A stretch of DNA of 21,030 nt. It comes from JBBSBY01 sp038205805. GTDB lineage: Bacteria; Desulfobacterota; Desulfomonilia; Desulfomonilales; Desulfomonilaceae. Below the pieces are notes generated by a model that made no database searches, was not told the DNA's origin, and saw only the letters and a list, made by a program, of their open reading frames with translations. The stretch covers positions 1 to 21,030 of the forward strand of contig JBBRBO010000063.1 of NCBI GenBank assembly GCA_038205805.1, in the 5' to 3' direction. Within the stretch, counting starts at the first letter, position 1; the number at the start of each line of letters is the position of its first letter. Shown piece after piece: positions 14,573-21,030 of the stretch. Position numbers and translations under genes: made by a program.

Positions 14573-15772
14573 TCAGGCGGAGCGAGTGGTCATTTGCGAG
14601 AGTTGTTTCACGAGCGCTTCGGGCGCTCCCGTATTCGCAGCCGTGAGCGTTACCTTCGGAACACCGCCGAATACCTCATACGCCCGGTTGAGAACTCTAT
14701 CGTCCCATATCGTTTCAAGACGGTTCTTTTCCAGCCCTTCGGCGCTGAAAGCCGTCCCCCACGAGTCCAGCAACTTGACGACCCATCTATTTGCCAGCGC
14801 CGCAGCAAGCGGGCTGTTGTCGATGAAACCGTTTTCGTCCGAAGAGGGGATGTGTTTTCTGGACTCCAAGAGCCATGCAAGTGAAACCATCTCGTGAGCG
14901 ACCACGGATTCGGAAGCTATGACCAAACCGGTGTCGGGTTCAAAAACGAATCCTTGATCCGGGCCGATGGTGGTCAGTATCTTGTCCGCCGCCGTAACGG
15001 TGAGTCGTTGTTTGTCTTTTAACGTCGGCACGGTATTCCCTTCAGCGGTCTTCTCATGGAACGTGGAGGCGTCCGCATGATATTCGAGACGAGTGTCCGT
15101 GCGCCAATACCCCACCGCATTCTTCAATCCCAGGGTAGCCCCCGCTAGAATATGACGCCCGCATCGAGGCATGAGGACAATATGTTGAACATCTTTCAGC
15201 GCATTAGGCATCATGAGCCCATGTTTCCAATTGGATCCCGCTACCGGTTCGTCTTCATAAAACGCCGACCAACCGGCTTCATCAAAGAAATGTGTCTCAC
15301 CACCGGCTTCCTTGACGGCTCGAGCCATACCTGAGGATTCCATCAAGGCACGGGTGCTTCCGCTCAGGCCATTTTCGGACAACTTCACGTGCTCGATGCC
15401 GGACATGTCTCCCACGATTACACGGCCGGCGCCTTTTTCTTTCAAGAGCTGGATCATAGCAGCAATTGCAATGGGATTCGTCGTGGCCGGAAACGGTTTT
15501 CCCGAGTTGAGGGCGGGTTTGATGAAGACCGTGTCGCCCTTGGATAACCATGAGAAATCCGTAGTCGCCTCAACTGCATCTCGAATCGCGGTTTTCAACA
15601 CTTCGGGGTTTGATCCCTTACTAATTCCGGTAACTGCGACTGAAGCAGGCGGTCCAGGTGTATACATTTTGTTCTCCTTGACCTGATTAGACGCGTGAAC
15701 GGGGTTTCGGTTCCCGTATACGGCCGCGGCGGATAGTCCCGCCATCAAGCCGATGAAACTTCTTCTCTTCAT
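14573..15772 (-). CDS. DUF362 domain protein with Tat signal
   Basis: The start was set at ATG 15772, because AAGGAG lies 8 nt upstream. The longer frame to 15826 has no such site and would bury the signal peptide. The 399-residue product opens with MKRRSFIGLMAGLSAAAV, a twin-arginine export signal (RRSFIG plus a mild hydrophobic core), so the folded protein is probably exported. The DUF362 domain shows VFIKPALNSGKPFPATTNP (substrate-loop-like), GAGRVIVGDMSG, and the signature MPRCGRHILAGATLGLKNAVG. No ferredoxin-type 4Fe-4S motif is fused, unlike many relatives. The biochemical role of the family is poorly known. It is monocistronic, with repeats on both sides. Confidence 0.9.
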   Translation of the reverse strand: MKRRSFIGLMAGLSAAAVYGNRNPVHASNQVKENKMYTPGPPASVAVTGISKGSNPEVLKTAIRDAVEATTDFSWLSKGDTVFIKPALNSGKPFPATTNPIAIAAMIQLLKEKGAGRVIVGDMSGIEHVKLSENGLSGSTRALMESSGMARAVKEAGGETHFFDEAGWSAFYEDEPVAGSNWKHGLMMPNALKDVQHIVLMPRCGRHILAGATLGLKNAVGYWRTDTRLEYHADASTFHEKTAEGNTVPTLKDKQRLTVTAADKILTTIGPDQGFVFEPDTGLVIASESVVAHEMVSLAWLLESRKHIPSSDENGFIDNSPLAAALANRWVVKLLDSWGTAFSAEGLEKNRLETIWDDRVLNRAYEVFGGVPKVTLTAANTGAPEALVKQLSQMTTRSA

Positions 15773-15898
15773 AGGGGATGCTCCTTCAGGTAGACCTAGA
15801 CCTTGTTTTTTCCTTGGAGAGACCAAAGCGCACTTGGCGGATCACGAAAATTACGTACGTAAACTCATTCAGGTCCGGGAGGCGACGTACAACGACCA

Positions 15899-16070
15899 CA
15901 TGGAAGGTTCTTCGGTATGGGAGTTGCCCCCCTGGCCCCCTTTGCAGGAGGGTAAACGTCGGCTTCGAGTCAAAGGGTCGTCAAGCAGTATCCGTACGTC
16001 CCCCTGACAAGGGGGATACAGGGGGTTAATCCGAAAGCTTCCCAGTTTGTGGTTACTTTCATGCTTCGTT
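15899..16070 (+). repeat. Family S repeat, copy S2
   Basis: Full-length match to S1: TTCGGTATGGGAGT, C-run, CCCCTTTGCAGGAGGG, TAAACGTCGGCTTCGAGT, CCCCCTGACAAGGGGG, GGTTAATCC and ACTTTCATGCTTC. Copy R5 follows with no gap. The rest of the 15773-16171 gap (15773-15898) holds the DUF362 leader and no gene. Confidence 0.65.
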
Positions 16071-16157
16071 GTGACGATAAGTCATGGTCATTCTTGGAGA
16101 GGGGTTTGGGACTCATCCTTTCTTTTCAAGAAGGTTCTCCCCAATAGTGCTTCTTCG
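16071..16157 (+). repeat. Family R repeat, copy R5 (short form)
   Basis: It opens with GTGACGATAAGTCATGGTCA, then TTCTTGGAGAGGGGTTTGGG, CATCCTTTC, AAGAAGGTTCTCCCC and AATAGTGCTTCTTCG. It ends 14 bp from the stop of the TPR gene on the other strand. Confidence 0.65.
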
Positions 16158-16171
16158 ACTACGAACTCGCC

Positions 16172-17779
16172 TCAATACCTGTAGGCGAACACCCGCGCTC
16201 GCCAAGCGTCTTGCCGCGCCTTTTCAGGGTTGCCCGTCATTTCGTAGGCTGAGGATCGCAAGAGGTAGACCTCGCCGTTGTAAGGGTTCACCTTAGCGGC
16301 GTGTTCGAGATCGGCTACGGCGGCTTTGTAATTGGTGAGTTCCATCTGGAGCTTGGCGCGCCGCATCCTCGCCTCGAAGTGATTCGGGTCGATATTTAGG
16401 GCTTGGGAAAACGCCTCTAAGGCGCGGTTTATGTGCGAATCCGCAAGGTGGATGTCCCCGAGGGTAATGTACGCCGGCGTGTAGGCCGGGTCCTTTTCCA
16501 GGGCTTGGTTTGCAAAATCAAGGGCTTCGGCGGTGTCGCCCTTTTTCAATAGGGCTTCCGCAAGGGTCTGGTAGGCTGCGGGATCATCGGGCGCCAAGCG
16601 AATGGCCGTATTCAGATCGGTAACGGCGCGTTCCAGTTGCTCCTCGTTGAAGTAAAGGCTGCCCCTTATGAGCCATCCCTCCTGGTTCTGAGGATCAAGT
16701 TCAAGGGCGCGATTGAGATCCGCGAGAGCGCGATCTCCTCGGGCCATAATTTTGTAGATGTAGGCCCGTTTCACCAAAAGCCAAGCGTCCTCGGGGCTAA
16801 ACTTTATCGCCTTATTGAGATCACTCAGGGCTGCGATGTAGTTTCCTGCGCCGAATTGGAGGATTGCACGATTGATGTATGGAAGCGGGTTGTCCGGGTC
16901 CAGCAGGATGGATCGTCTGAGCATCTGCATGGCTTCGCTGTTCCTGCCGATCATCATGAGGACGGAGCCTTCGTTCAGATAGAGAATGGGGTCCTCAGGA
17001 TTAGCGCTTTCCGCCAACCGATAATCCTGAAGAGCTTGCTCCAGATCGTTGAGCGCTCGATGGGCGTCCGCTCGATACCAGTAGATCTCTTTGAGATTGC
17101 CGTCCAGTTCCAAGGCCCTGTTGAAGTCCCGTATGGCCTTTCCCGGCTGTGAATTCTTAAGATACGCGAAACCGCGGCGGAACAGGGCGTGGGCGTTCGT
17201 CGGCCGAATCTGCAAGAGATTATCCATGGCTTCGATAGCGGCCGCAAAGTCGCTCTCTTCGATGTAGACGGCGGCCTTTCCGAAGTAGGCCCCTTCCTCG
17301 GATGGATCGATGGAGAGGGCGCGGTTGAATTGCCGCATCGCCTCGGAGTAATCCTCGTTATAGAAGTGCACGAGCCCGATGTTCGATATGAGTTCAGGGG
17401 GATTGTTCCGCAGAATGCATGCGGCCGTGAGATCCTTAAGTGCGGCATCGAATTCCTGGGTCTTCAAGTTGAGATTGCCGCGCAGTTCCAGCGCTCTACT
17501 GTTCTGTGGATTCTCGGTAAGCGCTGCGGAATAGGCCTCCATAGCCTCATCATAGTCTTCGAGGTTCTCGTGGGCCTTTCCCGCAAGCAGGAGCATTTCA
17601 ACATTATGGGGATTCTTTTCAAGGCTTGGTCTGATTACCTCGAGGGCCTTCCGGCACGAGCCCTCCTTGATGTATTTTTCCGCTTGAAGCACCGGTGAAA
17701 TGGGCTGAGAGCCGCATCCGCAGATAAGCGCCGGCGTACAAAGGAGCACGAAAAAGACAAAGAATCGGTGAGCCGACAA
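16172..17779 (-). CDS. TPR-repeat lipoprotein
   Basis: The 535-residue protein is almost entirely tetratricopeptide repeats: about 14 units of roughly 34 residues from residue 30 to the end. Typical unit endings read ALELDPQNQEGWLIRG and ALNIDPNHFEARMRRA. It begins with a signal peptide (FFVFFVLLCTPALICGC). The likely lipidated cysteine is C22 (ICG before C, an imperfect lipobox), suggesting a membrane-anchored periplasmic scaffold. The start is TTG at 17779 with a strong AAGGAGG 8 nt upstream. A promoter with a perfect TATAAT lies just before it. TPRs bind proteins, and the partner is unknown. No enzymatic domain is present. Confidence 0.92.
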   Translation of the reverse strand: MSAHRFFVFFVLLCTPALICGCGSQPISPVLQAEKYIKEGSCRKALEVIRPSLEKNPHNVEMLLLAGKAHENLEDYDEAMEAYSAALTENPQNSRALELRGNLNLKTQEFDAALKDLTAACILRNNPPELISNIGLVHFYNEDYSEAMRQFNRALSIDPSEEGAYFGKAAVYIEESDFAAAIEAMDNLLQIRPTNAHALFRRGFAYLKNSQPGKAIRDFNRALELDGNLKEIYWYRADAHRALNDLEQALQDYRLAESANPEDPILYLNEGSVLMMIGRNSEAMQMLRRSILLDPDNPLPYINRAILQFGAGNYIAALSDLNKAIKFSPEDAWLLVKRAYIYKIMARGDRALADLNRALELDPQNQEGWLIRGSLYFNEEQLERAVTDLNTAIRLAPDDPAAYQTLAEALLKKGDTAEALDFANQALEKDPAYTPAYITLGDIHLADSHINRALEAFSQALNIDPNHFEARMRRAKLQMELTNYKAAVADLEHAAKVNPYNGEVYLLRSSAYEMTGNPEKARQDAWRARVFAYRY

Positions 17780-17806
17780 AGGGTATACCTCCTTGAGGAT
17801 TTTACC

Positions 17807-17835
17807 ATTATATCATTGCTTTCCCGGAATCTCAC
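17807..17835 (-). promoter_or_regulatory. Promoter of the TPR lipoprotein gene
   Basis: On the minus strand, GTGAGA (17835-17830) and a perfect TATAAT (17812-17807) are separated by 17 bp. Transcription would start near 17800, about 20 nt before the TTG codon, leaving room for AAGGAGG. Confidence 0.5.
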
Positions 17836-17897
17836 TCATTTTGGTGAAAGGGGCGCCTCAACCGAAACCCATTTGCGAGTACACCTCACACGGAACA

Positions 17898-17960
17898 TGC
17901 CCCTGACAAGGGGGATACAGGGGGTTAATCCTAAATCCACCCCTATTCTTAGATGCTTTC
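17898..17960 (+). repeat. Family S repeat, copy S3 (3' part only)
   Basis: CATGCCCCTGACAAGGGGG, ATACAGGGGGTTAATCC and GATGCTTTC match the right end of S2. The left half is absent. R6 follows at once. Confidence 0.6.
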
Positions 17961-18169
17961 ATACCAATGTGCTGTCGAACGAGGAATATAGGTGAAGGAC
18001 ATTTTTGTAAGAGCAGTTTTCCCTAACTACTATGAAAGAATGTTTAAATGCACCGCAAGTGGCTTTTTCTCCTTGAGAAAAGGCACTTGCGGCTATTTTG
18101 AAAGTTCTTGGAGAGGGGTTTGGGACTCAACTTTCTTTCAAGAAGGTTCTCTCCAATATTACTTCTTTG
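17961..18169 (+). repeat. Family R repeat, copy R6 (long form)
   Basis: The first 104 bp match R8 with three differences. The internal stem-loop CCGCAAGTG...TTTTCTC / GAGAAAA...CACTTGCGG spans 18053-18092. TTCTTGGAGAGGGG, a terminal hairpin (CTTTCTTTCAAGAAGG) and ATTACTTCTTTG follow. A 64-codon frame across the copy is not considered coding. Confidence 0.8.
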
Positions 18170-18315
18170 AGTGCGCACTGGCATAAGACGCCTCTGCTCT
18201 CGGTGAAAGCCCGAGGGGGAGACTCATCTCTCCTCCGGATAATCACATACGCAATTACGGGGGTTTAACCGATTCCCGGTGAACGGTTATAGTATCTATT
18301 GCCAATCGGTTACTA

Positions 18316-18344
18316 TTATGCTTTATGTAACGAGAGACTATAAT
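18316..18344 (+). promoter_or_regulatory. Possible promoter of the small membrane protein gene
   Basis: A perfect TATAAT at 18339-18344 lies 38 bp before the chosen start at 18383. The -35 position (TTATGC, 18316-18321, 17-bp spacer) is poor. The sequence from 18170 to here shows no gene. Confidence 0.4.
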
Positions 18345-18382
18345 ATGCTTTATCTTTTGGATTCAACCATACGGAGATGTAT

Positions 18383-18865
18383 ATGCAATCCCCATGGCCG
18401 ATCATGCAAAGTCTTCAAAACTTTTTTCAACTGAACTTTCTCTTTGCAGGGCTGGAGGTTTCTTCCACTACGCTCCTGCTTTCTCGGCTGCTGTTTTTTC
18501 TGATCATCACGGCCGGCCTGGGATGGTTCACCTTCAAGATTATCCTGAAGGTTCTCGAGTGCATACAGGAGTTCTTGAAGAGCGTTGCGCCTATCCCCAA
18601 GAGCTTCTTTTTGTTCTTGATTTTGGCCGTGCCGTTGTCGCCTGAGAGTATAGGCTCTAAGTGGATCGGGTATATTCTGTTGTTGGCGCTCATGCTGGGC
18701 ATAGTTTTGGCTGCGTGTGTGCTGATTGCTATCTACAAATACGGAGTAGACCAGGCCATACGATTCGTGAATTATCTGCGCTTTCGAGGGGCGAGCGCCT
18801 CGGAAACGCGCCCCGCCGCTTCAGGGCAGGTTGTGCCGGTGATGGATTACGGCCCCCAAGGCTGA
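18383..18865 (+). CDS. Small integral membrane protein of unknown function
   Basis: The start was chosen at ATG 18383, since GGAG (18373-18376) is 6 nt upstream. The ATG at 18377 touches the GGAG and adds two residues. The 160-residue product has three likely membrane segments: about 30-52 (LLLSRLLFFLIITAGLGWF), 70-85 (SFFLFLILAVPL) and 95-117 (IGYILLLALMLGIVLAACVL). An amphipathic stretch lies between the first two, and a soluble tail of about 40 residues ends in DYGPQG. No family was recognised. The gene stands alone, with R6 before it and R7/R8 after it. Confidence 0.75.
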   Translation: MQSPWPIMQSLQNFFQLNFLFAGLEVSSTTLLLSRLLFFLIITAGLGWFTFKIILKVLECIQEFLKSVAPIPKSFFLFLILAVPLSPESIGSKWIGYILLLALMLGIVLAACVLIAIYKYGVDQAIRFVNYLRFRGASASETRPAASGQVVPVMDYGPQG

Positions 18866-18878
18866 CGGTAAGGTGCGG

Positions 18879-18961
18879 GTGACGATACGTCATGGTCGTT
18901 CATGGAGAGGGTTTGGGACCCATCCTTTCAGCTGGAAGGTTCTCCCCAACATTACGTATTT
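18879..18961 (+). repeat. Family R repeat, copy R7 (short form)
   Basis: GTGACGATACGTCATGGTCG leads, then GGAGAGGGTTTGGG, hairpin CCTTTC-AGCT-GGAAGG, TTCTCCCCAA and ATTACGTATTTGG. It starts 14 bp after the stop of the membrane protein gene. Confidence 0.65.
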
Positions 18962-18972
18962 GGTTAGGCGTT

Positions 18973-19171
18973 ATACCAATGTGCTGTCGAACGAGGAATA
19001 TAGGTGAAGGACATTTTTGTAAGAGCAGGTTTCCCTAACTCCTATGAAAGAATGTTTACATGCACCGCAAGTGGCTGAGAAAAGTCACTTGCGGTGCATT
19101 TTGAAAGTTCTTGGAGAGGGGCTTGGGGAGAAACTTCTTTCAAGAAGGTTCTCTCCAATATTACTTTTTTT
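18973..19171 (+). repeat. Family R repeat, copy R8 (long form)
   Basis: Near-identical to R6 in its first half. The internal stem GCACCGCAAGTG / CACTTGCGGTGC (19062-19098) has 12 perfect pairs with a shortened loop. The terminal hairpin GGAGAAACTTCTT / AAGAAGGTTCTCTCC is followed by AATATTACTTTTTTT, so on the + strand this copy could act as a terminator. It fills most of 18866-19215. Confidence 0.8.
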
Positions 19172-19215
19172 ATTGCGCATTCGTAGTAGTAGTAGAATAC
19201 GCGGCCTAACGAGCG

Positions 19216-19830
19216 CTACGGTCTCACGAGTTTTCGTGTGATCTCAGCGACGTGTCTGCCTTGGTACGCCGCGATGGCGAGTTCGTTTTCCGTGGGAATT
19301 CGCTTGTTGTCGGGACCGGCCATGGTGGATGCGCCATACGGCGTGCCTCCGGTAATCTCGGACATAACGAGCAATCGTTGCTCGGCGTACGGCACACCCA
19401 CCACGATCATGCCGTGGTGGAATAACGTATTATGGAAGCTCGTTATGGTGGTTTCTTGACCGCCATGCTGCGTCGCCGTGGAAGTAAAGACGCTCCCTAC
19501 CTTTCCCACGAGCCCGCCTTTTGACCAGAGTCCGCCTGTTTGATCCAAGAAGTTGCGCATTTGAGCGCACATATTCCCGAAACGAGTGGGGGTCCCAAAT
19601 ATAATGGCGTCAGCGTCTCCCAAGTGATTCGGGTCGGCGATAGGGATGTGTTTGAATTCCTCACGAGCGGCCTTTGCCCCGGAGCGTTCCAGGGCCTCGT
19701 CGGGCGCCAGCTCCGCCACTTGGAACACCGAGACCTCGGCGCCTTCCACACTTCGGGCCCCTCGTTCCACGGCCTGGGCCATTGTAAAAACATGACCGTA
19801 CATACTGTAGAAAACGATCTGAATCTTCAT
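19216..19830 (-). CDS. wrbA: NAD(P)H:quinone oxidoreductase, WrbA type
   Basis: This flavodoxin-like FMN enzyme (type IV NQO) reduces quinones by two electrons and protects against redox stress. The 204 residues match the family length. FMN-binding segments are visible: FYSMYGHVFTMAQAV (phosphate loop), GTPTRFGNMCAQMRNFLDQ, and TSTATQHGGQETTI, followed by FHNTLFHHGMIVVG. The start was set at ATG 19830, because GGAGG lies 5 nt upstream. The TTG three bases earlier sits too close. It begins 16 bp after the fcl stop on the same strand, with its ribosome binding site in that gap, so it is probably the last gene of the gmd-fcl transcript. Confidence 0.94.
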   Translation of the reverse strand: MKIQIVFYSMYGHVFTMAQAVERGARSVEGAEVSVFQVAELAPDEALERSGAKAAREEFKHIPIADPNHLGDADAIIFGTPTRFGNMCAQMRNFLDQTGGLWSKGGLVGKVGSVFTSTATQHGGQETTITSFHNTLFHHGMIVVGVPYAEQRLLVMSEITGGTPYGASTMAGPDNKRIPTENELAIAAYQGRHVAEITRKLVRP

Positions 19831-19846
19831 CAATTCCTCCGAAGCT

Positions 19847-20803
19847 TTAGGAGGCGTGCTCCAAGAACCACGCGTACGTAGAACGTAAGCCCTCTTCCAG
19901 CGCGATGGTGGGCCGTAGTCCCAAGGCTTCCATGCGGCTGTTGTCCATCACCTTGCGAAGGGCGCCGTCCGGCATGTTGGTATTAAATTTGATGTCACCC
20001 TCAAATCCCACAATTTTTTTCATTAAGAGGGCGAGATCATGAATGGATATTTCCGTTCCTGCGCCTATGTTGTACATGGTGTGAGACAAGGTCTCTTGCT
20101 CCATAAGATGGACACATGATTCGGCCAAGTCATCGACATGGAGAAATTCTCGAAGAGGAGTTCCGCTTCCCCAGACCTCGACGCACTCCGCGTTGGCAAT
20201 CTTCGCCTCATGGGTTTTGCGCATGAGCGCCGGAATCACGTGACTATTCTGAAGGTGGAAATTGTCGTTGGGTCCATAAAGGTTACAGGGCATAACGGCT
20301 AGGTAGTTTGTGTTGTACTGCCGATTATAGGATTGCGCCATGGTGATGCCGGCGATCTTGGCCACTGCGTACGGAGCGTTCGTCGGCTCGAGATACCCGC
20401 TCAAGAGGTATTCTTCTTTGATGGGCTGGGGAGATCCCTTGGGATAGATACACGAGCTGCCCAAAAACAGCAGTCGCGTCACCGCATGAATATACGCCGC
20501 ATGGATGACATTGGTCTGTATCATCAAGTTGTCGTAGATGAACTCAGCCGGAAACGTGGAGTTTGCGTAGATACCGCCGACCTTGGCCGCAGCGAGAAAG
20601 ACCCAATCCGGCTCAAGGGTCTTCATAAGGTCCGTAACGGCCTTCTGGTTCCGCAAATCAACTCGTTTGTCGGGCTCGACCACGTTGTATCCATGATGAA
20701 CCAAGGCGCGGGATATGGCCGAACCCACCATTCCCGTGTGACCTGCGACATAAACCCTGGAATGTCCGTTGATCGGCGCCACTAGAAGCCCGCTCTCGTG
20801 CAC
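19847..20803 (-). CDS. fcl: GDP-L-fucose synthase (GDP-4-keto-6-deoxymannose epimerase/reductase)
   Basis: This NADP-dependent short-chain epimerase/reductase converts GDP-4-keto-6-deoxy-D-mannose to GDP-L-fucose for surface polysaccharide. Visible features are the dinucleotide fold VAGHTGMVGSA (19-29), the catalytic Ser in LGSSCIYP (116-117), and Tyr145/Lys149 in PYAVAK. NLYGPNDNF and LREFLHVDDLA complete the family pattern. The frame opens at GTG 20803, overlapping gmd by 22 bp without a clear ribosome binding site. GTG 20782 overlaps the gmd stop by one base (TAGTG), gives a more usual N-terminus, and is an equally good start by translational coupling. The enzyme follows gmd in the pathway and in the operon. 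Also called wcaG. Confidence 0.95.
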   Translation of the reverse strand: MHESGLLVAPINGHSRVYVAGHTGMVGSAISRALVHHGYNVVEPDKRVDLRNQKAVTDLMKTLEPDWVFLAAAKVGGIYANSTFPAEFIYDNLMIQTNVIHAAYIHAVTRLLFLGSSCIYPKGSPQPIKEEYLLSGYLEPTNAPYAVAKIAGITMAQSYNRQYNTNYLAVMPCNLYGPNDNFHLQNSHVIPALMRKTHEAKIANAECVEVWGSGTPLREFLHVDDLAESCVHLMEQETLSHTMYNIGAGTEISIHDLALLMKKIVGFEGDIKFNTNMPDGALRKVMDNSRMEALGLRPTIALEEGLRSTYAWFLEHAS

Positions 20804-21030
20804 AAAAGCGCTTTTTCGGCTTCTCTCAAATCCCAGACGACCATACGTTTCACAAGTTCCTTAAAGGTGACCTTGGGGGTCCAACCTAACACTTCCTTGG
20901 CCTTTGTGCCGTCTCCCAAGAGGGTTTCGACTTCCGTGGGCCTAAAGTAGCGCGGGTCAACTTCGATAAGGGCGCGGCCGGTATCCGTGTCGATTCCCTT
21001 TTCGTCCACCCCTTCGCCTTGCCATTCGAT
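20782..21030 (-). CDS. gmd: GDP-mannose 4,6-dehydratase, C-terminal part (partial, 5' end outside window)
   Basis: The frame is open to the right edge and encodes about 82 C-terminal residues of Gmd, which makes GDP-4-keto-6-deoxymannose, the substrate of the next gene's enzyme. Family-typical segments are IEWQGEGVDEKG at the edge, VDPRYFRPTEVETLLGD and KAKEVLGWTPKVTFKELV. The stop is TAG at 20784-20782. The GTG at 21009 is internal. Confidence 0.94.
   Translation of the reverse strand: MEWQGEGVDEKGIDTDTGRALIEVDPRYFRPTEVETLLGDGTKAKEVLGWTPKVTFKELVKRMVVWDLREAEKALLCTRAGF

Noticed and set aside
17992..18186. 64-codon frame across repeat R6, preceded by a GAGG-like site and GTG/ATG
   Set aside because: The same frame in R8 stops after about 25 codons and in R2 after about 11. 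All three R6/R8 differences in the shared part change the amino acid, so there is no sign of selection on protein.
12260..18289. 14-bp inverted match TAACCGTTCACCGG at 12260-12273 and 18276-18289
   Set aside because: A match of this length is expected about once by chance in a window of this size, and the flanks do not agree.
1..21030. CRISPR array, tRNA, rRNA, insertion sequence or prophage
   Set aside because: No regularly spaced repeats, no cloverleaf or rRNA sequence recognised by eye, and no transposase or integrase gene. The repeats found are irregularly spaced and intergenic.

Overview
The window (21,030 bp) reads as an ordinary stretch of bacterial chromosome. The gene set is Nth, an IscS/IscU pair of the Archaeoglobus fulgidus type, TAXI-TRAP transport, SelA, MtaB, a Tat-exported DUF362 protein, a TPR lipoprotein, WrbA and GDP-fucose synthesis. 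Together these suggest an anaerobic member of the former Deltaproteobacteria (Desulfobacterota). This is inferred from gene content and was not tested by a search. Both ends cut genes: nth on the left and gmd on the right.

Layout. 1-277: 3' end of nth (+). 278-916: intergenic, with a terminator-like hairpin. 917-3126 (+): an iscS-like gene lacking the PLP lysine, iscU, then a hicB/hicA toxin-antitoxin pair whose hicA is frameshifted. 3158-9874 (all -): terC and a TAXI binding protein overlap by 4 bp, then come a small protein with a RelE-like tail, a polytopic membrane protein (possible GT-C transferase) and a fused TRAP permease. A 116-bp near-identical direct repeat carries the TRAP start region and flanks the membrane-protein gene. 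10271-12210 (-): selA and a small exported protein. 12420-13829 (+): mtaB. 14573-15772 (-): DUF362. 16172-17779 (-): TPR lipoprotein. 18383-18865 (+): small membrane protein. 19216-21030 (-): gmd, fcl and wrbA, tightly packed.

The intergenic spaces hold two families of interspersed repeats. Family R (8 copies, R1-R8, about 50-210 bp) ends in a conserved hairpin and, in its long form, carries a second stem-loop. That stem shows at least one compensatory base-pair change between copies. Five of the eight copies sit just downstream of a stop codon with the same end facing the gene. Family S (3 copies, S1-S3, about 60-175 bp, C/G-run rich) always lies directly before an R copy, so the two form modular composites.

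The points most worth a second look are: the lysine-less IscS (Lys, PLP-contacting Gln and substrate-binding Arg all replaced) beside its IscU; the structured R repeats as possible 3'-UTR elements; the duplicated TRAP 5' end flanking a membrane-protein gene; and the single-base frameshift in hicA.
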